DNA from: Gaeumannomyces sp. JS-464
Taxonomy: Eukaryota; Ascomycota; Sordariomycetes; Magnaporthales; Magnaporthaceae
NCBI GenBank assembly: GCA_002197995.1
Contig: NGZR01000004.1
Span: 2,232,001-2,296,000, forward strand
DNA: 64,000 nt
Direction: 5' to 3'
Of this stretch, positions 48,017 to 59,294 are shown piece after piece. Under the pieces are notes generated by a model, which saw only the letters and a program-made list of their open reading frames with translations, did not search any database and was not told where the DNA came from. Position numbers and translations under genes: made by a program. Each line of letters begins with the position of its first letter. Position 1 is the first letter of the stretch.

Positions 48017-48792
48017 TCATGAGCTCTCCTTGACGATAGTCTCTATTGTCTTGGAGTACTCAACCACATCCTTCGCCCCAACCAAGGTGATGTCTCTCTT
48101 GCGCCCCTCCATCAGGACCCTGGGCACAGAGTCGACTCCATTGATCCCCTGCTCCGCCACCGCCCTCCGCACCTCGGCCAGCCCTCGGCCACCCTTATCC
48201 TCGACCACGAGCGCCCTCGCCTCGGCCTCGGACAGGCCCGCCTCGACGCACGCCGCGACCAGCATCCCCTCGGCGGCCGGGCCGGCGCCGTCGGCAAAGT
48301 AGCGCCGGAACAGCGCGTCGACGAGCAGGCCGGCCGCCCGGGACCCGCGGTCCTCCTGCACCACATGCAGCACGCGGTGCGCCTCGAGCGTGTTGGCCAC
48401 GGCGCCCGTGAACCCGAGGACGAGGCCGTCCTCCCGCGGCGGGCCGTGGCGCTCCGCCATCAGCCGGGCGTGGGCCGCCGCGCGCTCCTCGGAGCCGCCG
48501 AACTCGGCGTCCCGCAGCCACGCCCACCTGTCCTGGTCGTGCGGCGGCAGGTCGGGCTGGAGCTGGTAGGGCAGGAAGCGTAGCGTGAAGCGGACCTTTC
48601 CGGCCGAGGCGGACTGGGCGTGCTCGGCGAGGGCCCTGTCCAGGCGCTTCTTGGCGATGTATGTCCTTTTGAGCATTCAGCATCACCTCTTTGCTGTTTT
48701 TTTTTGGCGATGCCTATCTGAGGGGAAGAAGGTTCTTCTTACCATGGACATATGGTGTCGAGTGTGAAGAATATCTGCGATTCGTAGGCCAT
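48017..48792 (-). CDS. DsbA/FrnE-like thioredoxin-fold protein
   Basis: Thioredoxin-fold oxidoreductase of the DSBA family. Exons 48792-48743 and 48665-48017. The first exon is 50 nt and encodes MAYESQIFFTLDTICPW; the intron splits the Trp codon and exon 2 continues TYIAKKRLDRALAEH. The motif is therefore CPWT, not the CPWC of FrnE, so the resolving cysteine is absent. Further family features: FLPYQLQPDLP, VANTLEAHRVLHVVQE, LLVDALFRRYFADG, VEAGLSEAEARALV, and the cis-Pro loop GINGVDSVPRVLMEG. About 236 residues. No signal peptide: cytosolic is likely. Divergent with ERV41 across 0.95 kb. Function unknown in fungi. Confidence 0.85.
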
Positions 48793-49738
48793 TGCTCTTG
48801 AATAAGTTTGTCGGTATTATGAAGGGTAGGGAATCAGGTGTGTATGAACAATGCATGGCCTGTGATGGTACTCAGATGCCAGATGAAGCGGGGAAGCTGA
48901 GCTGTGCCGTTATTCTGGGTCTCCCCGTCCCCTGTATCCGTCGTGATATTCGGATGACGCCTCTGAAGGCGTCTCGGGAATCCAGTCATATTTATTAGCA
49001 GAGAACGCTGTCTTCCAGAGTCTACCAAGCCAAACAGCAACCACTCCTTTTCGTAAAGTATTGAATGCAGGTTGATTGTACCATCAGCAACACAGCACCA
49101 CTAGTCACGAAAAAGGGTTCGGGTCAACGAGCCAGCTTCTAAATCCACACCCTGTGGGGTCCGACGCACTCAACGCGGGCAGTTGGGTCCCTGACACGTG
49201 CAGCCCAGGTCGCACCAATCAGGCGGGTTTGCTAGCTCAGGGGTCTACAGAGGCTGACGGTTTGCTGGTGACAAACTGTCCTCAGGGACTCAATGCGCGC
49301 GTGCGGAGCCGGGCCGGGAGCATTCTCGAAGTCCAGCGTTGGCCAACCCTGAACCTTCCTTTGGACGACGCCGACGACGCCAACCCCGACGACAATTCAC
49401 TGCGCACCGGTCGCTCTCGAGACACACGCCCGGCAACATTACGATTGGATACCCCAGGAGCATTGGCGACTGCAATGTGGTAGCGAGCCTCCCACTCTTT
49501 TCCTCCTCGGACGAGCCACCACCGCGCGTGCGCCCCTTTTTTCTGCCCGCCTGCTCAACGGCCCCGAATTCACCAAACACAATCGAGCCCGAAACAACCA
49601 CGAAGCTCGGTCCGGGGGCTAGACGCGGCGCTCTCAAGCAGATGCCGCAGAGGAGCCGGAGGTGACACAGCGGGTGCCGATCTTTTGAGTTTTTGATATT
49701 TTTTTACACGGAGCATCTTCTTCCACCCCGCCGGCAAG
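48793..49738. other. Divergent promoter region
   Basis: About 0.95 kb between the DsbA-like gene (-) and ERV41 (+). No supportable gene. Confidence 0.5.
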
Positions 49739-51015
49739 ATGATGAACGGATACGAGAAAAACCACCTGGACGAGGACCCGTTTGCGCCCTCAGGCAGCGT
49801 TGTCAGCGCATTCGACGCATTCCGTATGTCTATACAAGCCCAGACCTAGACCTGCCGACAGACGCCAGCAGACGCTAACAGCCCGCCCCGGTGGGGACAC
49901 AGCCAAGTCAAAACCTCAGTATGTGACGCGGACGTCGGGCGGCGGCAAGTGGACGGTGGCCATGCTGCTCATTTCGGCGATCCTGACGTGGTCGGAGCTG
50001 GCGCGGTGGTGGCGCGGCGTCGAGACGCACACGTTCGCCGTCGAGAAAGGCGTGGGCCACTCGATGCAGATCAACCTCGACGTGGTCGTGCACATGAAGT
50101 GCGACGACCTGCACGTCAACGTCCAGGACGCCGCCGGCGACCGCATCCTGGCCGCCTCGCGCCTTAAGATGGACCCCACCGCCTGGACCCAGTGGGTCGA
50201 CGGCAACGGCGTCCACAAGCTGGGCCGCGACAAGCACAACCGCCTCATCACCAACGAGGGCTTCGAGCACGACGGCCACGACGAGGGCTTCGGGGAGGAG
50301 CACGTCCACGACATTGTCGCCCTCGGCAAGAAGCGCGCCCGCTGGGGCAAGACCCCGCGCCTCTGGGGCGCCACCGCCGACAGCTGCCGCCTCTTTGGGA
50401 GTCTGGACCTCAACAAGGTCCAGGGCGACTTCCACATCACGGCCAGGGGCCACGGCTACATGGAGTTTGGCGAACATCTGGACCACGATGGTGGGTACCA
50501 CCTACCTGTTTAGCCTGCCGGCTTTTTTTTGTGTGGACCAAACGGACACTGACCAAGACGCAGCCTTCAACTTCACCCACATTATCAACGAGTTCTCGTT
50601 TGGCGAGTTTTACCCCTCGCTCGTCAACCCCCTCGACCGGACCATCAACGGCGCCAACACGCACTTTCACAAGTTCCAGTACTTCCTGTCGGTCGTGCCG
50701 ACCGTCTACAGCGTCAAGTCGTCGGCCGGCGGCTTCGGCTCCACCATCTTCACCAACCAGTACGCCGTCACCGAGCAGAACGCCGAGATCTCGGAGCGCG
50801 CCATCCCCGGCATCTTCTTCAAGTACGACATCGAGCCCGTCCTGCTCAACATTGAGGAGTCGCGCGACACCTTCTTGCTGTTCCTTGTCAAGGTCGTCAA
50901 CATCCTGAGCGGCGCCATGGTCGCCGGCCACTGGGGCTTCACCATGACCGAGTGGGTCAAGGAGGTCCTCGCAAGAGGAGACGAGCCGCCACCAGCGGCA
51001 TGCTTGGCAACATGA
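49739..51015 (+). CDS. ERV41: Erv41, ER-Golgi COPII vesicle cargo receptor subunit
   Basis: With Erv46 it cycles between ER and Golgi as a retrograde cargo receptor. Exons 49739-49823, 49903-50490 and 50564-51015. The start MMNGYEKNHLDEDPF is followed by SAFDAFPKSKPQYVTRTSGG, the first membrane helix (WTVAMLLISAILTWSELARWW), and a lumenal part (INLDVVVHMKCDDLHVNVQD and CRLFGSLDLNKVQGDFHITA). HIINEFSFGEFYPSLVNPLD and HKFQYFLSVVPTVYS are the ERGIC/Erv41 C-terminal domain signature. The second helix is LLFLVKVVNILSGAMVAGHW, followed by a short cytosolic tail. Frame intact; both introns are phase-consistent. Confidence 0.94.
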
Positions 51016-51346
51016 AGGCGGGGTATGACGACTAGTAGAGATATGGTTGAGTTGGATTTAGTCCATCTTTTTTGTTGTGCCGTCGTTTCTGTGGAGGACA
51101 GCGGGATGTCGAAAACAAGCGCATATATAAATTCCATCTTTGTTTGTGGGTTCCCTCGTGTTTCTCTAGTATTACTCTGCGTTCGCTTACTTCTTCGTCC
51201 CGGGTTACCATTTATCCGTCTTTTTGGTGTAAAGGCGCTGGCTGGGCAAACTTCAATATCAAGCCGGGGAGCTCCAATCCGGCAATCGTCTCCTGTGACC
51301 AAGTAAAGCGTCGTCACATGCGTGCAACACCCGCTGGCTCTGCCTC
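51016..51346. other. Convergent intergenic region
   Basis: About 0.33 kb between ERV41 (+) and the next minus-strand gene. No gene seen. Confidence 0.5.
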
Positions 51347-51914
51347 CTAAGAAGTACTCTTGAAGCTCTCGTCGTCATCGGAGCTAGAAACAAGGGGGTG
51401 CTCTGGTCGATCGTGTTGGAGACGGATGAGAATCCAGGGTAGAAGCCGTCCGGGTCCACCCCGCGGTCCAGGCCAGTCTCGTGCCTCATCATCGCGTCTC
51501 CAACCGCCGCCACCTCGGTGCGGCCCGCCTCGGCGCAGCAGCCGCCGCGGGTGCAGGCGGCGCCGCACCTCGCGCACGCGGGCGGGCGGCACAGGGCGCA
51601 GTCGGCGCCGCAGTGGCCCGGCGGCGGGGCGGCGGGCACCAGGGGCAGCAGTGGCGGCAGTGCATGTCGCGGTTGCGCGCGTCGATGGAGTCGAGGACCG
51701 TGCTGCTGCTGCTGCTGTTGACGCCGTTGCTGCTGTTGCTGTTGGCGTTCTTGGCCGAGAGGCTGGCCTGCATGTGGCGGTACTTCTTCTCGAGCCGCAC
51801 GCAGCTCCCGACGACGAAGCCGAAGCCCTAGCCGGCCAGCGCCGCGGGGAGGCCGAGGCCGAAGACCACCATCTGCTCCGCGAGGAGGGAGGCCCGGAGG
51901 AGCATGTGCGCCAT
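51347..51914 (-). CDS. Putative cysteine-rich membrane protein, disrupted reading
   Basis: Coding-like minus-strand stretch starting MAHMLLRASLLAEQMVVFGL with two short hydrophobic segments (VVFGLGLPAALAG and GFGFVVGSCV). Then LEKKYRHMQASLSAKNAN, an Asn/Ser-rich linker, RNRDMHCRHC, a Pro-rich stretch, and a dense cysteine block (HCGADCALCRPPACARCGAA, CTRGGCC). The end reads FSSVSNTIDQSTP and VSSSDDDESFKSTS. An in-frame TAG at 51830-51828 interrupts the hydrophobic part, and single-base shifts near 51640 and 51400 are needed. The CxxC-like spacing suggests metal binding (inference). I do not recognise the family. It could be a real gene with sequence errors or a decaying one. Confidence 0.5.
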
Positions 51915-52566
51915 CGCTGCTGTTGCTGTTGGGTGCGGCTGCTTCCTTGGAACGCTGTCGGTAGGTAGCCTTGGTGACGACGTTGTGTGAGTTTGATTGT
52001 GATGTTTGAAGATGGTTTTGTTGAGAAATACAGGTGGTTTCCCGGCACACGGCGTGTCTGTCGGTTGCTCGTGTGTTGGGCGTTGGTGCAGGGGTATTGA
52101 GACTTGCCCCAGCCCGCTGGTGTGGGTTGGCTTGGATCATACCAGTTCTCGAGAGAGAGGAGATGAGTCTGGACCAGAACCTGTGTCCCTCACATATTCT
52201 TTTGAAAGAGAAGGTGTGTCTAGAAAACTGGGCCCAGGAGAGAAGGAAGCAAGCCTGGGTAACGGATTCCACACCATACCGCCTGCCTCCAAGTGATAAG
52301 CGGACTTGGAGATCTGAAATGGCAGGAAGACACTCCGAGGGCGTCTTTTGCGAGGCCGCGATTTCCCCTGGCATGGAAGCCAACTGCGCAGTCACGCCAT
52401 CGACCCAAAGTCACGGTTAAACATCGTTGCCCTTGCGCTCTCTCAGTGTCGGACATTTGGCCCGGGGATGACAGAATTCGATGATTGTATTATTAGAATT
52501 ATTTCAGCCAGAAGCGGGGTGTTTATGGCTAGTATACACATTCAACTACCCCGTGCCTTGCGAGCA
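51915..52566. other. Intergenic region
   Basis: About 0.65 kb between two minus-strand genes. No supportable gene. Confidence 0.5.
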
Positions 52567-53492
52567 CTAGTTGATCGTAACATCGCCTACGACAGCCCTG
52601 TGGTCGCTGGCAAGCACTCCGTTGACCAGGTTGTCCATGATCTCATATTTCTGGATCGTGTAGTTGTACCCGTCCCTGGGGCCCAGCCACAGAAAGTCGA
52701 TGCGGGCGGTGCCCTTGTCGGGCGTAAACGTCGTGTACGTGACCGTGTTGGTGCCCACGACCTTGTCGGGCTGGGCGAGGTCGAACAGCTCGCCCTTCAT
52801 GAAGCCCGTGTCGGCGAGGGTCTTGAAGGCGTCCCAGTACGGGCTCGAGTTGAAGTCGCCCGAGAGCGAAACCGACAAGGGCCCCACTTTGCGAGCATGG
52901 CCTGGATCTGGGCGACGACGACCTTGATGCCCTCGCTCCGAGCCTGGGCCGAGACGTTGTCGAGGTGGCAGTTTGCGTGGAGGAACTTTTGCCCCGTGGC
53001 CATGTGCTCGAGCACGGCGAGGGTGGTGATGCGACGGCTGCCGGCGCCCCAGCCGAACGAGACCACGTCGGGCGTCGGGGACAGCCACTTGGTGGCCGAG
53101 TCGAGGACGCGCAGGTCCGTCTTCTTGTAGAGGATGGGGCTGTACTCGCCCTTGCGCTTGCCGTCGTCGCGCGCCACGCCGACGTGGTCCCAGTCCCTGC
53201 CCAGCCCCTTCTTGACGTCCTTGAGCTGGTTGTCGAGCGCCTCCTGCATCGCGATGACGATGGGCGCCCCCTGGGGCGCGGAGCCCTGCAGGCCCTTGAG
53301 CAGCGACGTGACGTGGTAGTGGCGGCAGCGGCTCTTCCAGATGAAGCAGAAGAGGTCCCACCACGGCTTCTCGCCGGGCTCGCGCCCGCTGGCCGCGTAC
53401 CGGATGTTCCAGGTGACGAGGCGGACGGGCAGGGCGGCCAGTGCCCCTTGCGCCGCCAGGAGGACGATGAGGAGAAAGGTCGGGAGCTGCAT
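52567..53492 (-). CDS. Secreted endonuclease/exonuclease/phosphatase-fold protein
   Basis: EEP-superfamily phosphodiesterase; nucleic acid or phospho-lipid substrate unknown. The start at 53492 gives a clean signal peptide (MQLPTFLLIVLLAAQGALA), then LPVRLVTWNIRYAASGR. The catalytic set is complete: Asn in TWNIR, Glu in VIAMQEALDNQLKD, LHANCHLDNVS, GDFNSSPYWDAF (Asp/Asn), ARIDFLWLG, and ASDHRAVVGDV (SDH). One single-base shift near 52888, between AMLAK and VGPLSVSLSGDFN, splits the frame. About 300 residues, the usual size for fungal secreted members of this fold. It lies only 32 bp downstream of another minus-strand open frame. Confidence 0.87.
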
Positions 53493-53524
53493 CGTCAAGT
53501 GCTTGTCGGCCTCGACGTAGCCGA

Positions 53525-54301
53525 TCAACCTTTGTCGGGTAACTGTGAAATGCGGAGCCGGAGGCTGAAGACCAACAGGAGCATTCTCTTTCTCCCGCGG
53601 CGAGGAAACAAGCCTCTTATGAACCTTTCACCATCGTCGCCGACCCATTGACGCGCACGGTCGCTTCGCGCGATGACAGCGAGGTAGCACTCTGCGCAAT
53701 ATTGATCCCGGTAGTGGACCCCATCGACGATGTCGGGGTGCAAGCGCCGGCTTGGTGGGCACGAGAAACGCTGGGCATTGACAATATGAAATTGCATGCA
53801 GGCACTTTCATTAGCATTAACCAGTGGCCCGCCCACACGGATGTAACGAGAAGACAATGGTGCACAAAAGGCAAGGAAAGCCCAGGCATCTTTGAGCGCG
53901 ATAAGCTTGAATTGCTTCACGCATTCGTCCATGCTTGCGTCCACCATCACCATACTACCTGTCGTATCCCGCAATCCATAAATCCCGACCCCATCTGTCG
54001 GCTCCCCCGGCGGGTCGTGGGCCTCCTGCTGCAAGCCCAGAAACTCTGGGTTTTGCTTTGTCAACGCTTGCAAACAGCAGCCGCGTTTTGGCGAGAAATT
54101 GCCCTTCTCGTTGCGAAATCCAAGCGCGCAGGTGGGCGGGGGCGTCGTATACTTTCGCAAGCTGTCCGGGTAGTCGGGTATCCTCCCACAAGAGAATAAA
54201 GGCGTCATCCGCCCATGGCAACCAACCACGCACATCCAGACCTGTTCCGGGCAGACAACGAAAGCGAGCATTCCAACGAGCATCCGTGTGTTGAGCCGCA
54301 T
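53525..54301 (-). CDS. Possible secreted cysteine-containing protein (258 aa)
   Basis: Uninterrupted frame with an N-terminal hydrophobic stretch (MRLNTRMLVGMLAFVVC) that could be a signal peptide, and about thirteen cysteines, including CALGFRNEKG...CC and CPPSRRLHPD...YCAECYL. Codon third positions are less G/C-biased than in neighbouring genes, and the residue pattern matches no family I know. The stop lies 32 bp upstream of the next start on the same strand, leaving almost no room for a separate terminator and promoter. It may be an accessory secreted protein, part of a longer transcript with the downstream enzyme, or a non-coding frame. Confidence 0.42.
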   Translation of the reverse strand: MRLNTRMLVGMLAFVVCPEQVWMCVVGCHGRMTPLFSCGRIPDYPDSLRKYTTPPPTCALGFRNEKGNFSPKRGCCLQALTKQNPEFLGLQQEAHDPPGEPTDGVGIYGLRDTTGSMVMVDASMDECVKQFKLIALKDAWAFLAFCAPLSSRYIRVGGPLVNANESACMQFHIVNAQRFSCPPSRRLHPDIVDGVHYRDQYCAECYLAVIARSDRARQWVGDDGERFIRGLFPRRGRKRMLLLVFSLRLRISQLPDKG

Positions 54302-55050
54302 TCCTGGTTTCTGTCTTTCAAAGAAGCCCCCCTTGTTGAAAGTGCGTGTGATGCTGTCTTGGAGCGCCCCGACCGGCGGATATGACGGAAGCCATGGGCG
54401 ACGACGGCCTTCCCGAAGAATTCTCTTTGGCCCTATTAGAAGATAACATTTCCCAACTGGGCAATCTTCCAGAAGACGGTCATCAAGGTGTGGTGCATTT
54501 CTTTGTGCGCGCAGGTCATTTCTGCGTCAATAGCGCCATTCCACCTGCTTGAACAAGGGGGTGTCAGCGGCTTTGCCTACATGAATAGGCCGAATAGGAC
54601 TCTGAATAGATCTCACCCCATCAGAAACGCCACACCAATGACTGGGAAACGTGGAAGGAATTTAGCTCTAGCCGGAATCTCGGAACAACAAAGGAATGGC
54701 TTTTGCAAATTTGAAGACGCCCGACTATCGAGACACGCTGTGCTGAAATCAAGACAAGCCGAGCCGCCACCTAGCCGTCTTGAAATTGCAGAAAGGCTGT
54801 CTCTTTTCAGAGCGCAGAACGGCTTGTCAGTTTTTTTGTAACTGATGTCCATTATACTGCCCTCGGACTACTCAGACCGGCTTAATAATACCGGAGCCAG
54901 CTTGTCTTCTCAACTAAGCCGGGCAAACAGCCTGGGAGTATATAAAGACGAGGCGTTTCCACCGTGAGAGAGACAAGACGGGATAGCATGGCCATCAGTC
55001 AATTGAGCCTCTCTCCCTGCCCAAACAAGAAAACATCATAATCATTCACC
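54302..55050. other. Divergent promoter region
   Basis: 0.75 kb, more A/T-rich than the genes. It contains the TATA box listed separately. No gene seen. Confidence 0.5.
54938..54947 (+). promoter_or_regulatory. TATA box
   Basis: GTATATAAAG about 105 bp upstream of the ATG at 55051, a strong TATA consensus at a plausible distance for the secreted hydrolase gene. Confidence 0.6.
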
Positions 55051-56203
55051 ATGGTGCGCTTCAAGTTGGCCAGTCTTGTGGCCTGGCTGCTCGTCGGAGC
55101 CTCCAGCGCCTTTGTCATCCCCGGAAACCCCTTGTGTTTCCCAGTGACATTCAAAGTTGCCGCCTCTGCCGAGAACAAGGTCGTCACCAACCCGCCGGAT
55201 CCCAACAACGAGACTGCCATCGTCCAGTGGAGCATTGAGAGACTACTAGGCGGAGGCATCCCGCCAGGCGGTCCGGTGCGGACTGTCAGCGACAACTTCA
55301 CCGCGAGCGGCACCTTCTGCCCATCACTCTCGCTGCGACCTCGCAAGGAGGATGTGCTCCAGGTCCTGGTCTCGGGAGCGACCTATGGCCAGGAAGCCTG
55401 GAGGGGCTATGGCGTCAAAGAAAACGACTTCGTCGCGTATGCCACCAAAGCGGGCTACCACGTCCTGACCCTCGACAGGCTCGGTCATGGTGCCGACAAG
55501 CAGCGCCCCGACCCCTTGGATGATGTGCAGGCGGCACTCCAGACTGAGATCATCCACCAGGTGATCAAGTCCATCCGCGACAGCGTCGAAAGCATCAGAA
55601 AGCTCCCCAGCCTCCTGCTTCCTGGCATCACGTTCGAGACTTCAAGATCGCGTACGTCTGCCATTCGCTAGGCTGCTCCCTGGGTACGGCACTCGCTCGT
55701 CTACACCCAGCCGATGCAGATGCGTACGTCATGACCGGGCTCGGCATCGGCGCTTCCTTCTCGTCCATTGAGTCTTTTCGTCGTTCGCTCGGCGCGCCGT
55801 CTGCACCCGGACCGCTTCCCGCAAACCCTCCCGCTGGGCTACCTCACGTTCGAGAGCGAGACGGCGAGACGAACCGCCTTCTACTACCCGGGCCACTACA
55901 ACCCGGCCATCCCGCCACGCGACTTCGCGACGCAGGACACTTGGACGCCGGGAGAGGCGGCAACCTCCTCGCTGCCCGCGGTTGGGTACACGGCAAGGTC
56001 TGTTCGTCAACGGCGACAAAGACCACTTTTCCTGCACCGCCGGTGACTGCGACACTATCAACCAACAGACGGCGGCACTGCTGTTCCTGACGCCACGACT
56101 CGAAGCTTCGTGGTCACGAACTCGGGACACGACTGGTCGCTGCACCACTCGGCTTGCCTTTGACCAGATTCGGCAATTCCTGGATAGTGCGCTTCGGACT
56201 TAG
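55051..56203 (+). CDS. Secreted alpha/beta hydrolase with several apparent frameshifts
   Basis: Signal peptide MVRFKLASLVAWLLVGASSA, then FVIPGNPLCFPVTFKVAASA, PPGGPVRTVSDNFTASGTFC, LQVLVSGATYGQEAWRGYG, and GYHVLTLDRLGHGADKQRP. The fold continues as FKIAYVCHSLGCSLGTALA (nucleophile Ser), GYLTFESETARRTAFYYPGH, FVNGDKDHFSC (probable acid region), FVVTNSGHDWSLHHSA (probable catalytic His) and FDQIRQFLDSALRT. The pieces lie in different frames, needing changes near 55640, 55780, 55995, 56090 and 56155. All catalytic parts survive, as in a functional enzyme with sequence errors, but five breaks in 1.2 kb would also fit a pseudogene. Substrate unknown, probably an ester or lipid. Confidence 0.75.
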
Positions 56204-57686
56204 GTGGTAGAAGCTGGGTGTCAAGAGCCGAGGGGGTCTTTGGATGGGTATGGCGTGATGTGGAAACGTGTTTGACAATATGGCATGGATGTAAGTGGAA
56301 GGCTGTCGCTGGGAAAAGGAAAAGGAAAAGAACGCCGTTTGGAAAACAAGAAGTTTCGCAAGTAGGTTGGCAGCTAGAGGTAGCTTCCAAATCCAATAGA
56401 CCGGATTGGCCAATTCGACAATTGGCAGCACTCATTTGAGGCCAAGACGAGTTGCCAAGATGCCCTGCAGGTTGCTTTGGTGACTCTCCCGCCAGGGGCA
56501 CTGAATCGTGATGCACAAATTCCTGGATCTGCCAGCAATCGTCTTCCAAATCTCGCTGACGACTCAATCAAGCAAACCGGGCCATCATGGGACTCGCAGA
56601 TCAGTGGGCCGACCCCACATTTGCCGGGTGCAGCTGGGTGGTTCTAGACCGCATTGGGAGGCAATCAGGGCAGCAAGACGTGCCAGACAGGGCGGCAGCT
56701 GCTGACCGCCGGTCGTCGGAATCCGGTACCTGGTGGTGGTGTGGCTGGGTGGTCCAAGCTCAAGCTGTCCCTCCCCAACAGGAACAAGGTCCCGGACAGG
56801 CAGGGGCGCGCGGCCTGCTTCCATCCTTTCCGTGAACCAAACTCTTTTGGCGCAGGCCAGAGTCGGCGTTTTGTTGACGCCTCAACGGAAATTTGCGACC
56901 GACCTCCGGCTGAGGGATGGCAGCACAACCCTCCACCAGCAGGGGATCTCAGGGCGGTTGGGCGTGGGCCTTTTAATCGCGGGAGTCAAGTCGGCCAGGC
57001 AATCATGGACACGAGGCGGCGGTGATGCGTGCTTGGCGACTCTGGTCTCTGAAACATCAAGCATCCAAAAGTGTATATAACACCTGAGCTGCCATTTACC
57101 CACGACGACTCGTGGACGGAGAAGCGCGGCCGATCCTGCATTCCCCTCAGACAAGCATTGCCGAAGCAGCACCACCATCAAACCAGATCTCCCCTCCATC
57201 CCTCCTTTTTACTCCCGCAGCTAAGCCTGCAGCCCTGCTTTTACGTGAGAGGTACCTCCTGCCAGACCCCCGAAGCGCCAGTCGAGCATCCCCGGACATC
57301 CGAGGACCGCATCATCCTCGTGCACCCATAGCACGACTTCTGCTTCCCGCCCCAACCGCCCCCTTCCTCTAACGCTCGCCATCTGGCACTTAGCTCCTGG
57401 CATACTCCCCGTTTGTCGACCTTCCATCTGTCCCCCACCAACCTCGTGCATCAGATCACGCCTCCCCTTTTAATTGTTGCCATCCATCCGCCCGTCCCCC
57501 ATCTCCGATCCCTCGGTCCTTTTTTTGCCTGCGTGACACGACGGAGCACAACGGACCGCCAACACCCTACAACACTACTAGCCGGACATTAAAATATTGG
57601 CTGGCAGCCGATAACCTACATACACACCGTATCCCATCACCATCCTACACCTGCGTAGTGCACTTGCGCTCCGATCGCCCGACACA
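56204..57686. other. Intergenic region
   Basis: About 1.5 kb between two plus-strand genes. The last 450 bases are very C/T-rich, as in a fungal promoter or leader. No supportable gene. Confidence 0.5.
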
Positions 57687-58440
57687 ATGACTAGAGTTAC
57701 CGCACCAATGTCACAGCTCGCCCGCTCGCTGACGGCCAGCCCGTCAGTAGCGCGGCCCAACCTCATCTCCAGAGCTTCCAAGGCCGCCGCCTCTCTCGCG
57801 CACTCAGATTTCGGTGCCGAGGGCAGGAGTAGTGATAACGAGGTAGGTCTATTCATTGCGCCTAGTTCCCCGACGTCATTGTAGAGTGCGTCATGGGGGT
57901 GGGTTCGAGTGAGACGAGTCAGTCGTGACTTACACCCAGCGTTTGCATCAACAGTCCTCTCGTCGCGGCATGACCACCGCCCACCGGCCCGTGACAGTCC
58001 AGCCCAACCCGGGCCGGATAATCCCTCTGATGCAGGGCTTCCACAGCAGCGCCGCACCGGCTGCCCGCATCGAGGTGCCTACTCTGGACTTCACCGTCCT
58101 GCCCATCATTGACATGGGCCCGGCCTCGGACATGGCCCAGGCCATCCGCGTGCCCTTCATGCCGGACAACTTCACTCCGGACAGGTCCGCCCTCGCTCCC
58201 GAGGCCCCCGACGCCCCGCTGCCCGCCGCCGAGATCAGCGTCGTTGCCGCCCACCCGGACAAGGTGCTCTCGGCCCTGACCGAGGTCGAGGGCATCGGCC
58301 TCGACGGCGTCGAGCTCAAGTTTGTCCACGACCGCGCCCCTGCCGCCCGCTCGGGCGACGGCCACTCCATGATCAAGGACGTGTGGCACGGTATGCTCGA
58401 CGACGTCTTTGGCGGCCAGAAGAAACCCGCGCTTGCCTGA
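57687..58440 (+). CDS. Putative mitochondrial protein of unknown function
   Basis: Exons 57687-57842 and 57919-58440 (GTAGGT donor, GACGAG acceptor, phase 0). The start MTRVTAPMSQLARSLTASPS is rich in Arg, Ser, Thr and Ala with no acidic residues for 40 positions, as in a mitochondrial presequence. The second exon has SSRRGMTTAHRPVTVQPNPG, MQGFHSSAAPAARIEVPTLD, LPIIDMGPASDMAQAIRVPF, ISVVAAHPDKVLSALTEVEG and DGVELKFVHD. About 225 residues, no membrane segment. Codon bias supports a real gene. I do not recognise the family; location is inferred only from the N-terminus. Confidence 0.68.
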
Positions 58441-59294
58441 CCCTAGCAAGGCCCTCCGGTCCTTTGACCACTTCTCTCGAGATGACGACTTGACGATGGG
58501 TTAGGAGTTTGTGCCAACAACAAAGCCTCTGGTTTTGGTTTGGATTTTTGCTGTTTTTATCTTATTGATTGCGAGACTGTCTTTCGCCCCACAAGACCAA
58601 AAAGGCCATATTCATGGCTGTATGCGTTGTAATTAGGTCCATCCGTTTGGGAACTCTGCTAGCAGTATCATGCTATTTCGAATTTGGCCGTCCGGCCATC
58701 AATACCACTGTTTCCAATGACCATCCAGTTTTGCGTTCTTGGGACCCGACTGCGTGCTTTTTTTGAGTTACGCACTGTCCAAACTCCATCCTCATTTTGT
58801 CCATGACTTTGGTCAAGTTCGGGTTATCATGAACGACCGGCGGTTCGTCTCATCACGAGGGAAACGTCTGGTTGTATTTGGAGGATCCATGGCAGAACAT
58901 CGCTTTAATTGCCTACCTATCTAAAACATATTTTCTCGTACAAAGACACTAGAAGTGCTGTGTGGTATCATCGTCCTGGATTTCCTCCGCAACACTCAAA
59001 ACCACCCTACCCAAAGCCATTGATGACGCTACGGATGGTCCGTCCGCTTTCGCCAACAGCCATGATATGTGCCGACGCTGTTTTGACCGCCAACTCTTGC
59101 CAACCGAGAATTCACCGGCCCAGACTTCTTCCTCGATATGTGAGGTACCAAGTCTTAGGCGGGAAACATGGCGCAGGGCGAGAGCCAGCAACCCCCCTGA
59201 CCTTGAGGTTGCACTCATCGCCAACACGACTCCCTCGAACCAGTCCGGCCCACTCCCCACTCCCCACACCCCTGGCAACCTGCTAACCCCCACC
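58441..59294. other. Convergent intergenic region
   Basis: 0.85 kb between the 3' ends of the preceding plus-strand gene and RAE1. A/T-richer than coding sequence. No gene seen. Confidence 0.5.
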
